Shown: positions 15,328 to 24,530 of the stretch, piece after piece | How the letters are laid out: each line of letters begins with the position of its first letter | Position numbering within the stretch: the first letter of the stretch is position 1 | DNA from: an uncultured bacterium | GTDB taxonomy: Bacteria > Cyanobacteriota > Vampirovibrionia > Gastranaerophilales > Gastranaerophilaceae | DNA length: 64,000 nucleotides | Direction of reading: 5' to 3' | Assembly: GCA_902775025.1 (NCBI GenBank) | Contig: CACYKP010000020.1 | Location: 1-64,000 of the forward strand | Program-made: the position numbers and the translations under genes | The notes under the pieces: model-generated | Database searches by the model: none | The model's input: the letters and a program-made list of their open reading frames with translations, nothing else | Told to the model about the DNA's origin: nothing

Positions 15328-17929
15328 ATGAGTTTTTACATCAACCTTGATCAAATTTTAAACAATATTGCTTCTAACATTAGCAAGAAAGAAACAGTAA
15401 CAGAATTAACCTCAGACGAGAAAAAGAAACTGCAAGAACTCGGTATTACCGATCCAAGTGCATATAAAACTCTTATGGAACAGATTGGAGCTGAAAACGA
15501 TACAGAACGTCAGCAAGTATTAGAAGAATTGGAAAAACTTATAAAAAGAATACAGGAGCTTGCACCGGAGGCTTATGATAAAAATATTGCCGAACTTATA
15601 AGCAAGGCAGGTAATGTAAAAAATGTACAAGAGTTATTTACCTTATTTACTGATAAAATAACTATTTTAGAAAATGAAAAACTCAAAGATCCTGATGTAA
15701 AGACAATAGAAAGATTGGCTCTTAAAAATCAAAGCTATAGCGAACAGATGTCTACTGACGACTATAATGAGTTAATTAATATTTTATCAAGACATTCTGA
15801 TTGGGGTGTAAAAACCGAACAAGCCGGTAACGGTACAACAAGTGTCAGCTTTAACTGCAGCGGAAAAAGTTATACATTCTCAATAAATCAAGATATTGAT
15901 ACTTCAAAAATTAATGATATAAATTCAAACCCTGACAGACAAAGAGTTTTAGCGTTTGAGGCCATTATCAAAGATTTTGCATTAGGAAAACTTCGCTGGA
16001 GTGATTTGGAAGAAGCTTTGGCTCCTTACGGATTTACAAAAGCACAGCTTATGACTTCCGAAAAATATGATTGGAGAAATAACGGTTATCTGCTGACTCT
16101 GAACTACGGAGGCAAACAATATTCGTTCAACTGTAATATTGATGGATCTGTTGACGGAACAAACGATAAGCATGAAGGCAATATAATATATAATGAGATT
16201 GAACATACAGACCTTTATCGTGCAGGATTTACTTCGGAAGAAATTAAAAAATATTTTGTAGAAGCTTTTGTTGTTGACGGAAAAGTTCAGTTCTATACAA
16301 AAAATGAAACGGCTTGGAAAGATCTTGGTACTAAAAACAAAGTTAGAAGAAATTGAAAAAGAAAAAGAACAAGAAAAACAGGCTGCACAATGGATAAATG
16401 ATGTAATAAACACTTTGGCTGCAGAAAACAATTTAACACCGAAAGAAGCAAACGAACTAAAAGAATATATGCACGGAGATGATGTTAAAAAACAATTAAC
16501 CGATGTAAAAGGTAAATCTGAAAACGAGTTTAAAACAATAGTTAAGAATATTGCAGAAAACTATATTAATAATCATTTTAAGACAGAAAGTCCAAAATCT
16601 ACTGATACAGTAACAAATGAACTAAGTGATGCGCAAAAGACGAAGATAACAGAAATATGCGACACCGTTGCCACAGCAGTCGGTTTGGATAGCGCAGACA
16701 ATGACAATTTGAAAAATCTGGTACAAACCGCAGCTGCAGATTGGAAAGATAAAATTGATACGGATTTTGCTTTTGAAGTACAAAAGAAAGCATTGGAAAT
16801 TGCACAAGGAATATTAAAACAAAAAAATCAGAGTTCCGGTAACAATGGCGATTTAGATGAACTCATAAGCAATTTCACAGATAGCGGCAATCATTCTCCC
16901 GCAGTATTAAGTGAACTGAAAAAATATCATGATAACGGAGATATTAGCATCACCATAACAAGAGACGGCAGCAGTTATGAAGTGACTATTACTCGTAATG
17001 GGGAAACATTAGGTCCAGAATTAGTTGATGAACAAACATTGAGAGACGCAGGTTTTACTATAAATAGTGGTGTTGTTGATTTATCTGCAACGACACAAAC
17101 TTATATCAACGACATAGAAAAATCTGAAGCTTTGCTTGAAATCTGCAGAGGTTTTATGACAAACGGAGTTTCAATAAACGATAATAACAAAGGTAAATTA
17201 ACTTTTGAGCAAACTATGGATGTATATAGTAAAGTAAAAAATCATGACTCCTATCAAAAGAAATATAACGATATTGAAACATTCAAAAAAGCTATTTCAA
17301 CAATTGCAAACGAATATGCAGTTGCATCAATACAAGCAGGAACAAGAACTGAAAACGATGCGACCGCTGGACAAATTGACGAAGCCGCAAAAAATCTTAC
17401 AAGTTGGGGCGGTAAACCTTCGTATAATTTAGAAGGAATTTTACCTGCAACTACGGATGATCGTTACGATTCATACCCTTTAACATCAAAAGATTTTAAA
17501 GAATTATATAACAATGATTATATTGTACGTTTACATATCAGTATGGACAGTAGTGAAAGTTGGGAAGATGCCGGTAAAACAATAAATGGACAACTTAATC
17601 AACTGGGTGATATAATTACATCTGCATTAGGTACAACTAATTTATTTGATAAAGACATATTGGAAATAGCAAAAAATAATATAATAAAAAAATACAGCGA
17701 TACAAAATTCAACAATGCACTAAATGATGATGATGACGGAACCAACGAATATGATTTAGTAAACAATTTAGCTTGGAGAATGAAAAACGATCGCAGCGGA
17801 ACCGGTCATAGAGTTGTCGGAACAAGAGATGATGACGGAAGTGATTCTTGGGTTTGGGGCGTCAGATTCAAAGACATTGTCGATGATATAATTGCAGAAT
17901 ATAAAAGATTGGCAGGATATTCAGCATAA
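15328..17929 (+). pseudogene. Large sigma-28 operon protein split by a frameshift
   Basis: Two overlapping frames, 15328-16356 and an open frame from about 16268 to 17929, read as one protein of about 866 aa if one base of the A5 run at 16333-16337 is ignored. The first frame ends in a short junk tail (KVRRN) while the second continues LVLKTKLEEIEKEKEQEKQA. The protein has no signal peptide and is acidic. It contains at least three similar beta-hairpin segments: GKSYTFSINQD, GGKQYSFNCNID and GSSYEVTITRNG. Its operon position suggests an exported flagellar-associated or surface protein. The frameshift could be a real mutation, slippage or a sequence error. No family recognised. Confidence 0.7.
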
Positions 17930-17959
17930 CGCAGCAGACTAAAGTACCAATATCAAGTT

Positions 17960-17987
17960 AAAGGTGCATCAAATGATGCACCTTTTG
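17960..17987 (+). terminator. Terminator of the second sigma-28 operon
   Basis: AAAGGTGCATC / GATGCACCTTT stem with a short loop, 30 nt past the stop codon at 17929. It is followed by TGAAATAG, so the T-run is short. Confidence 0.65.
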
Positions 17988-18054
17988 AAATAGCGTATGT
18001 TATGTAATTCAATGACAAAATATAAATTCAAGATTTGCAAATGTAACAAAGATT

Positions 18055-18331
18055 CGTCATTCAGAGGACGTAGTTTACAGATGATACTTTTATCTTTACG
18101 AAGTCCGAAGAATCTCTAAAACTTTTTTGTAAATAAAACAGTTATGGCGATACTTCGCACTTCGTCCAAACAAACATAAAAACCAAAAGACAATTTGCTC
18201 AGTATGACGATTTAACATATCAACTCCAAATCTTGAATTCTATACTTTTGTCATCGAATAATGTAACATATACAAGAATGACGGGTAAACGTAATATTTT
18301 ACGGAAAACGTAAATTATATTATTTACCCCT
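18055..18331. repeat. Diverged composite repeat downstream of recJ
   Basis: A relative of the 1-450 repeat: CGTCATTCAGAGG, then CGAAGAATCTCTAAAAC, then CAGTTATGGCGAT, and a later arm CTCAGTATGACG, with extra sequence between arms. A tail copy starting GAATGACGGG ends ATTTACCCCT (18322-18331). The 416-nt gap holds no gene. Confidence 0.75.
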
Positions 18332-18345
18332 TTAGCCATTTACCA

Positions 18346-20697
18346 CTATATCTTCATGGTCAAATCTGCTGTCATGAAGTTGTTTTTATAATCATTTACA
18401 GTATTCATAAGTTCAACAAACTCTGCATACTTCTGTGTGTGCAGGGTTTTTGATAATTCTACCGTTCCAATAAAATCAACCTTAAAGCATTCTTCTTTTC
18501 TATCAATAATTTTAACCATGCCTGAGTCTTCAAACATTTCAAGCATTGTTTCAACTGCAGCATTTGTAATTCCCAAAGCAGATGCTGCTCTTTCAAGATT
18601 AAAATCACCATTAAGATTATTACAAGTATATCTTATCATGCCTGAGAAGGTTTTGAGCATGCTCTCATAATTATTCCCAATATTAGGGGTATAACTCATA
18701 TAGTGAATATAATCCGCTCCAGTTACATTCATAATTTTTTCCAAAATATCGTCATCAGCAGGATAGTCAAAAAACATTAAAACATCACTTTTTTTTGCGG
18801 TTAGTCTGTTTACAACAGAATTATATATGCTTACATAAGGTTTTAAGCTTTCTGAGATAATTTTATTCTCGACAAAAACCGAAACAGTTTTACCGCAGTT
18901 TTTTATATAATCATTTACCTGTGCCAGTATGTCTGTTTTCTTTCTGTGATCGTAAACTTTCTCTCTGGTAACTTCCTCCTCCTCGACCAAAGCTTCCGAA
19001 TGGACATCTTTAATAACAAGTTGAATACTTGTAATTCCGTTATAAACATTCAATTGCGGTGCAAAAGCTATGTCAAGTTTATCACCTGCAAGCAGAGGAA
19101 TATCACCTCTTGACCACCATACACAATCTATATTTCCTCTGGGCCCTTCAACTATGAGCTTTAGGTGTTCTTTTGTTGAACCCATAAGCTTTTTTTCTTT
19201 TAAGGTTAAATTATTAACAACAAATGTTGGTGAAGGATTTGACATCCCAAACGGTTCAAGTTTTGAGATTTCTTCTATAAGCGAAATATCAATATCATCT
19301 ATTGAAAGCTCTAAATCTATATCAAGAGAAGGTTTGAGTTTTCTTCCGTTAAGCATTTCGTCAACTGTTTGGTTTAATGCTTTTTTTACTTCATCAAAAC
19401 TTGCTTTTTCTGTAGAGAACGTAAATCCGCCTGCAAGTTTATGTCCTCCAAAACCTTCCAATTTATCGGATATTGTTGAGATAATATCATACAAATCCAA
19501 TTCTTTTACCCCTCTTGCAGAACATCTGTATAGTTTTGTGTCCTCTGAGTATGTCATTATAAACGATGGTTTATAATACTTTTCAACAAACTTTGATGCA
19601 ACAATTCCTATTACTCCGATGTGCCAATTAGGATTTGCGAGTACGACTGCATTATCTCTGCTTTTTGAATTTTTCCAAATCTCATCCGCTTCTTCAAAGG
19701 TGTCATTAACCATTTGCTGACGCATTTTGTTAAGATTATCCAATTGCATTATGCAAAGCTCAATTTCCTGCTTATTATCTGAGATAAGAAGTTTTATTGC
19801 AGGGTCAACAGATTCAATTCTTCCTGATGCATTAATCCTTGGAGCAACAGTAAAAGCAACTTGTTCAGCGGTTAACCCGTTATCAACATTAACTCCGGCA
19901 TGGTCCAAAAGACGCTTCAATCCATAATGTTTACCTTTTGCAATTAATTCTAATCCCTTTGTTACAAAGTACCTGTTTTCGCCGATAAGCGGAACAAGGT
20001 CAGCTATTGTTCCTACTGTTACAAAAGGAAGTAAATCATAGCTAAAAGCAAGTTTATCATATTTTTCTAAAACACCCTGTGCAAGCTTAAACGCCACTCC
20101 TACTCCTGCTAGAGAGGTTAAATACTCAATCTGAAGCGGAGTAAGTTTTTCGTCTAAAGCGTTCATTGCCTTTGGATTAATTATTGCATAAGCAGGCGGA
20201 ACTTCATCAGGTGCTTCGTGGTGGTCTGTAATAATAACATCACGCCCGAAACTGTTTATAAACCTAACTTCTTCAACACTACTGATACCGTTATCAACCG
20301 TAATTATTAGTTTTGGCTTTTTTTGGCTCAAGAGTTTTACCAAAGCTTTTGAATTAAGTCCGTGTCCTTCTGCATCTCTATCAGGGATATAATAATCAAC
20401 AACTCCGCCTAAGTATGAAAAAGTCTTAACTAAAACAGAAGTAGAAGTAACACCGTCAGCATCAAAGTCGCCATAGATTAAAATGTTTTCCTTCTCATCT
20501 ATTGCCTTAACTATTCTTTCAACAGCACGAGGCATATCACAAAAAGCGTTAGGGTGCATCAAAGTTATCTCAAGAGGGTTCAAAAATTCTCTTTTTGCCT
20601 CCTCTGACTTGATGCCCCTAACCTCTAATAATCTGTCAACAATTGATTGTTTTGGGTTTAACCCCCCGCTAATGTTCCACTCTTTTCTGTAAGACAT
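18346..20697 (-). CDS. recJ: Single-stranded-DNA exonuclease RecJ
   Basis: RecJ degrades single-stranded DNA 5' to 3' in repair and recombination. At 783 aa it is longer than E. coli RecJ (577), with a C-terminal extension as in many other phyla. DHH phosphoesterase motifs are visible: IYGDFDADGVTST (about 75), ITVDNGIS, the signature ITDHHEAPDEVP, and RINASGRI. The DHHA1 motif GGHKLAGGFTF follows, then an OB-fold region. The start overlaps the 3' end of the ctp gene by 40 nt, suggesting translational coupling. Confidence 0.95.
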   Translation of the reverse strand: MSYRKEWNISGGLNPKQSIVDRLLEVRGIKSEEAKREFLNPLEITLMHPNAFCDMPRAVERIVKAIDEKENILIYGDFDADGVTSTSVLVKTFSYLGGVVDYYIPDRDAEGHGLNSKALVKLLSQKKPKLIITVDNGISSVEEVRFINSFGRDVIITDHHEAPDEVPPAYAIINPKAMNALDEKLTPLQIEYLTSLAGVGVAFKLAQGVLEKYDKLAFSYDLLPFVTVGTIADLVPLIGENRYFVTKGLELIAKGKHYGLKRLLDHAGVNVDNGLTAEQVAFTVAPRINASGRIESVDPAIKLLISDNKQEIELCIMQLDNLNKMRQQMVNDTFEEADEIWKNSKSRDNAVVLANPNWHIGVIGIVASKFVEKYYKPSFIMTYSEDTKLYRCSARGVKELDLYDIISTISDKLEGFGGHKLAGGFTFSTEKASFDEVKKALNQTVDEMLNGRKLKPSLDIDLELSIDDIDISLIEEISKLEPFGMSNPSPTFVVNNLTLKEKKLMGSTKEHLKLIVEGPRGNIDCVWWSRGDIPLLAGDKLDIAFAPQLNVYNGITSIQLVIKDVHSEALVEEEEVTREKVYDHRKKTDILAQVNDYIKNCGKTVSVFVENKIISESLKPYVSIYNSVVNRLTAKKSDVLMFFDYPADDDILEKIMNVTGADYIHYMSYTPNIGNNYESMLKTFSGMIRYTCNNLNGDFNLERAASALGITNAAVETMLEMFEDSGMVKIIDRKEECFKVDFIGTVELSKTLHTQKYAEFVELMNTVNDYKNNFMTADLTMKI

Positions 20698-21878
20698 GTC
20701 ATCTCTTTCAATAATTCAATAGCTTTTTTAAGCTGAACGTCGTTTTTTGCATCAACATTCTCTTTCTTTAACTCTACCACAACATCGGGTGTAATACCTT
20801 TTTTGTGTATATCACTTCCTGACGGAGTTAAATATCTTTGTATTGTAATATTTACCCCTGCTTCATCAGGAAGCCTGTTAATTTCTTGTACTAAACCTTT
20901 ACCGAAGGATTGTTCGCCGACGATTGTAGCACGGCTGTTATCTTTCAAAGCACCGCTAAGAATTTCGCTTGCAGAAGCAGAACCTTTGTTTATAAGAACA
21001 ATTATAGGCTTGTTCGTAACCTGATGGGCTCTTGCTCTGGTCGTGGTTTTGTAGCTGTCACGGTCAACCGTGCTAACTATTACACCGCCTTTTAAAAGCA
21101 TATCAGAGATGTAAATAGCGTTTGTTAAAAGTCCTCCGGGGTTTGAACGAAGGTCTATGATGTAACCTTTTGCATCAGAAGAATTATTCAATATTGTTTC
21201 AATCTCACCTGCAGCATTCTTGCTGATAAACGAGCTTAATCTTATATACTGAATATCTTTTGGTATTTCTGTTTCGATAGGAGGCTTTGTGGAAACAGAT
21301 TTAACTTCAATCTCATCTCTTACAATGCTGTAAGTTTTATTAGGAACACCCTTTCTTTGGATTAATAGCGTAACAGTTGTTCCTTTTTCACCTCTAATCT
21401 TATCAGCGGCTTTATCAATACTTATACCTTTTGTACTTTCTCCGTTAATCTCTAAAATCGCATCATCTGCAAGAAGCCCTGCTCTTTCAGCCGGAGAATC
21501 TTCTAACGGTGCAATAATTACCAATTGCCCGTCTCTTAAGCCGATTTGTGTTCCGATACCTTTTAGAGAACCTTTTATTGATTGGTTTTCTTCAGAAAAT
21601 TCTTTTGGATCTAAAAATCTTGTGTAAGGATCATTCAAACTTGCAAGCATTGTTTCAATCGCTACATAAGCATCTTCTTTAGTTTTAAGCTTATGGTCGT
21701 ATTTGTATCTCCATTTGTCCCAATCTTGACAATTGTCTGTAGGGTCATAATATTTTTTATTAATAAGCATCCAAACATTGTCATATAATTCCGCAGGAGT
21801 TGCAGAATAAACATTTCCAACAGTTGTTAGCAGTGCTGTTAATAGTATTAAACTCGATGTTATAAATCTTTTCTTCAT
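20658..21878 (-). CDS. Carboxy-terminal processing protease (S41 family)
   Basis: 406 aa with an N-terminal signal peptide (LILLTALLTTVGNVYSA, about residues 10-26). A PDZ domain (about 95-180; GIGTQIGLRDGQLVIIAPLE) and an S41 catalytic domain follow. The Ser in GSASASEILSG and the Lys in EQSFGKGLVQ form the Ser-Lys dyad. Such proteases act in the periplasm on C-termini of exported proteins; cyanobacterial CtpA matures the D1 protein, which is irrelevant here. The segment AGVNITIQ uses an ATTTACCCCT match that looks native to the family. Confidence 0.93.
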   Translation of the reverse strand: MKKRFITSSLILLTALLTTVGNVYSATPAELYDNVWMLINKKYYDPTDNCQDWDKWRYKYDHKLKTKEDAYVAIETMLASLNDPYTRFLDPKEFSEENQSIKGSLKGIGTQIGLRDGQLVIIAPLEDSPAERAGLLADDAILEINGESTKGISIDKAADKIRGEKGTTVTLLIQRKGVPNKTYSIVRDEIEVKSVSTKPPIETEIPKDIQYIRLSSFISKNAAGEIETILNNSSDAKGYIIDLRSNPGGLLTNAIYISDMLLKGGVIVSTVDRDSYKTTTRARAHQVTNKPIIVLINKGSASASEILSGALKDNSRATIVGEQSFGKGLVQEINRLPDEAGVNITIQRYLTPSGSDIHKKGITPDVVVELKKENVDAKNDVQLKKAIELLKEMTCLTEKSGTLAGG

Positions 21879-22014
21879 TTGTTAACTAAACTCCTCTTTA
21901 ATAAAATTATCAAAAAGCGCTCTTTATATTATACTACACTTTTATTTTTTAATAATCAAATAGGGGGAGGGGGGTAAATATAATTCACATTTTTCGCAAG
22001 AAAGCAGCACATAA

Positions 22015-22266
22015 ATCCGTCATTCAGAGGGGGAAATATTCATTTTACCCCCGAAGAATCGCCATAACTTTTGCAAAGAAACAGTTATTGTCAGGTAGAA
22101 CCTGACCTACAAAGATTAATATATAATCTATTCGAGATTAGGCATATAATACTTTTTCAAGTAGGTCAGGTTTTACCTGACAATAACTGATGATTTTTAA
22201 TGCACGCTTGCTAAGGCATAGGCTATAAGTTTTTAATAAAGTATGTCGGCTTAGTAAAGCCAACCT
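22015..22266. repeat. Cluster of palindromic repeats upstream of ctp
   Basis: The 570-nt gap 21879-22449 has no gene. It holds a partial composite repeat (CGTCATTCAGAGG...CGAAGAATC, about 22017-22080). It also holds a 29-bp inverted repeat, CAGTTATTGTCAGGTAGAAC at 22082 pairing with GTAGGTCAGGTTTTACCTGA at 22161, and a GTCGGC palindrome at 22245-22264. Runs of G near 21962-21974 include GGGGTAAATATA. Confidence 0.75.
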
Positions 22267-22320
22267 ACATTAACTCATTAATTATCCCTCTAACAGGCAA
22301 ATTTTTTGGAGAACACATTA

Positions 22321-22432
22321 ACTACCTCTCCTAATGGGTAAGTGAGCGACGAGCAGAGTATGCAAGCAGATGCGGTATTCGTTTAATACGAGTCGGTCAA
22401 GACAAGCCAGGAAGGTGGCGTAAGTCCACGTT
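22321..22432. repeat. Long-form palindromic element, intergenic copy
   Basis: CCTCTCCTAATGGG, then GACGAGCAGAG-ATGCAAGCAG, CGTTTAATACGAGT, GTCAAGACA and GGAAGGTGG. It aligns along about 95 bp with the in-frame insertion in the radical-SAM gene at 47713-47820. Confidence 0.75.
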
Positions 22433-22449
22433 GTGATTGCTTATTTATT

Positions 22450-23028
22450 TTAGTGTTCTATTCGTTTGATAACTTTAGCAGGATTGCCTGCAACAATAGT
22501 CCAAGGTTCGACATCATGAGTTACAACACTACCTGCTCCAACTATTGCAGCTTCTCCGATTGTAACCCCCTTTAGAATAACAGAATTACACCCAATCCAC
22601 GCATCATTACATATTTTTATAGATTTTGGATTTAATTGTTTTACATCAAATTCTTCTGAACCATTACCGGCACGCCTTTGTATCGGATTTATAGGGTGTG
22701 AATTGTTGTCCAAAATAGTCGTATTATGTGCTATTAAGACATAATCACCTATTTCTACCATTTGTGCAGCTCTTATACTTGAATTTTTTCCAATAAAACA
22801 ATTTTTTCCTATTACAATTTTTCCGCCTGAGTTAATCTGAGTTTGCAAATGTCCGTTTACATAAGTGTTTGGTCCAATCTTTATAGATTCTTTACCGTTA
22901 TTACAACATTCTGCGAGGCTTTCTCTTGTAAATATAACAGATTTGTCGCATACACAATTTTCATAATTATTCCCAAGAGAACTTTTATCTACATTCAACC
23001 AATTTCTTATAAAAGTTTTGAACCCCAT
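22450..23028 (-). CDS. Hexapeptide-repeat O-acetyltransferase
   Basis: 192 aa. From about residue 50 the protein is a left-handed beta-helix built from isoleucine-patch hexapeptides (IKIGPNTYVNG, IVIGKNCFIGKNSSI, VEIGDYVLIA), then a loop HPINPIQRR. The C-terminal block WIGCNSVILKGVTIGEAAIV and GNPAKVIKRI is typical of the maltose/galactoside and sugar O-acetyltransferase families. The substrate is probably a cell-surface sugar. It diverges from a small XRE regulator, with a palindromic operator candidate immediately upstream. Confidence 0.87.
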   Translation of the reverse strand: MGFKTFIRNWLNVDKSSLGNNYENCVCDKSVIFTRESLAECCNNGKESIKIGPNTYVNGHLQTQINSGGKIVIGKNCFIGKNSSIRAAQMVEIGDYVLIAHNTTILDNNSHPINPIQRRAGNGSEEFDVKQLNPKSIKICNDAWIGCNSVILKGVTIGEAAIVGAGSVVTHDVEPWTIVAGNPAKVIKRIEH

Positions 23029-23043
23029 ATGTTAATCTCCTTA

Positions 23044-23060
23044 TGTTTCTTATAGAAACA
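23044..23060. promoter_or_regulatory. Candidate operator palindrome
   Basis: TGTTTCT-TAT-AGAAACA is a perfect 7-bp inverted repeat 16 nt upstream of the acetyltransferase start. A half-site TGTTTCT recurs at 23112-23118. It lies between divergent genes, one of which encodes an XRE regulator. Confidence 0.5.
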
Positions 23061-23154
23061 TGTTACATGATAATAAACTATTTAAAACCTTTAATTAATA
23101 ATATTTTACAATGTTTCTAAAACTATGTAGAATAAAAATAGTAAACAATTCATA

Positions 23155-23406
23155 ATGATGTTTACTATGAAAAAAAATCAAAGTTTAAATAAGAAAATAT
23201 TAAAAAAGATTGGCTTAAACATAAGATATCGCAGACTTTATTCTAATATCTCGCAAGAAGCACTTGCTTTGGATATTGGTGTAGAACGCTCATATATCAC
23301 TTCTATAGAAATGGGTGAAAAAAGTCCCTCTATATATTGTCTTTATTTGCTTGCGAAAAGATTAAATACAACATTAAAAGATTTGTTGGATATAAACTTG
23401 GAATAA
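23155..23406 (+). CDS. Small XRE-family transcriptional regulator
   Basis: 83 aa (or 79 from the ATG at 23167; neither start has a clear Shine-Dalgarno). Almost the whole protein is one Cro/C1-type helix-turn-helix domain: IRYRRLYSNISQEALALDIGVERSYITSIEMGEKSPSIYCL, then LAKRLNTTLKDLLD. There is no ligand-binding domain. It is divergent from the acetyltransferase and may control it through the palindrome between them. Confidence 0.85.
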   Translation: MMFTMKKNQSLNKKILKKIGLNIRYRRLYSNISQEALALDIGVERSYITSIEMGEKSPSIYCLYLLAKRLNTTLKDLLDINLE

Positions 23407-23413
23407 ATTATTG

Positions 23414-24286
23414 CTACCCTTTTATTTTTTGTTTTAGAGAGCGTTTAGTTTTACTTAGAGGTCCATTAAACGGAGCAACTACATTTTTATAATACTTCTT
23501 TGCATAAACAAACGGAAACATAGGTATCCAAGAACATTTTACCAGAACAGAAACTGTATCTGCACCTTGTGAAAACATTAGTTCGTCTATTGTTTGCTCA
23601 TACGCAGGTGATATTGACGAGAACAGTTTTAAAATATAATCGGTAAATGTTACGCTATAATAACCTGTAGACACAAGCGGACTTCCTGTAATATCCGAAA
23701 AATTAAGCGTTGATAAATCCTCATGTATTGTTTGAATATCAAACGGAACGCTTACAGAACCTTGGCCTTCTCTTTTTATCTCCAACACCCTGCCATTATA
23801 AACAATTATTAAAGTATTAAAATCCGGCATGTAAATATCATCAAAAATATTATCCAATATTATTTGCCCGTTCAAATCAGTAATACCGTACATGTAATTT
23901 TTTGCGGTTACAAACATGCCGCCATATAGCAAGTCTATAGAGGAGTATTCGACAGGCAAAATCTCAAATCCCATTTCATCAAATATTCCGTACTTGTCCC
24001 CTTTGCGGAATTTTACAAATTTACCCAAAACTCTTTCTGCTTGATTGTACTTTGCCTTTACCAGTACATTACCGTTATCATCAATTATACCGAATTTCGT
24101 CCCGTCCTGCATAATCCATGCTGTTTCACCAAGACGTACAAGTTTTTTGTATTCCGCTTTAATTATAATATTACCTTTATTATCTTTTAGCCCAAATTTG
24201 TTGTTGTCCGAATACACAATTGATTCAGCCTGCACAAATTGATTACATATTAATAGTAAAGATATTATTAAAGCAACTTTCTTCAT
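23414..24286 (-). CDS. Exported WG-repeat protein
   Basis: 290 aa with a signal peptide (VALIISLLLICNQFVQA). Four WG-like repeats at about residues 25-150 carry the cores KFGLKDNKGN, KFGIIDDNG, KYGIFDEMG and MYGITDLNG; the usual Trp is mostly replaced. The C-terminal half has no recognisable domain and ends in a basic tail (KTKRSLKQKIKG). WG-repeat proteins are common in bacteria, with largely unknown roles in the cell envelope. It converges with the XRE gene. Confidence 0.8.
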   Translation of the reverse strand: MKKVALIISLLLICNQFVQAESIVYSDNNKFGLKDNKGNIIIKAEYKKLVRLGETAWIMQDGTKFGIIDDNGNVLVKAKYNQAERVLGKFVKFRKGDKYGIFDEMGFEILPVEYSSIDLLYGGMFVTAKNYMYGITDLNGQIILDNIFDDIYMPDFNTLIIVYNGRVLEIKREGQGSVSVPFDIQTIHEDLSTLNFSDITGSPLVSTGYYSVTFTDYILKLFSSISPAYEQTIDELMFSQGADTVSVLVKCSWIPMFPFVYAKKYYKNVVAPFNGPLSKTKRSLKQKIKG

Positions 24287-24329
24287 ATTAAAAGATTAGC
24301 ATGAAATATATTATTATCTCAAACAATTC

Positions 24330-24460
24330 TATAACTTTAGTTATAGGAAATGAAATTTTAGGACAATTTCTAGTTTTTTGTTAATCCCCAGAACCTTTTA
24401 TTTATCGTTATTTTCATTCATATCCTACTCCGAATGGAGGATTCTATAACTAAAGTTGTA
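24330..24460. repeat. Inverted repeat in flagellin upstream region
   Basis: TATAACTTTAGTTATAG at about 24332-24348 is inverted at TCTATAACTAAAGTTGTA (24443-24460), about 95 nt apart. The right arm abuts the sigma-28 -35 element, so it may bind a regulator. Confidence 0.5.
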
Positions 24461-24485
24461 AAGTTTAAAAAATTTGTGCCGTTAA
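24459..24485 (+). promoter_or_regulatory. Sigma-28 (FliA) promoter of flagellin
   Basis: TAAAGTTT at 24459-24466, an 11-nt spacer, and GCCGTTAA at 24478-24485: one mismatch to the FliA consensus. The start codon is 45 nt downstream, with a GAAAGGAAA ribosome-binding site. Confidence 0.93.
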
Positions 24486-24530
24486 GAAAAGTGAAAGGCA
24501 AATTATAAATTTATTGAAAGGAAATTTATT

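Noticed and set aside
20850-20859. Repeat insertion in ctp at an ATTTACCCCT match
   Set aside because: AGVNITIQRY is a normal family sequence; chance match in coding DNA.
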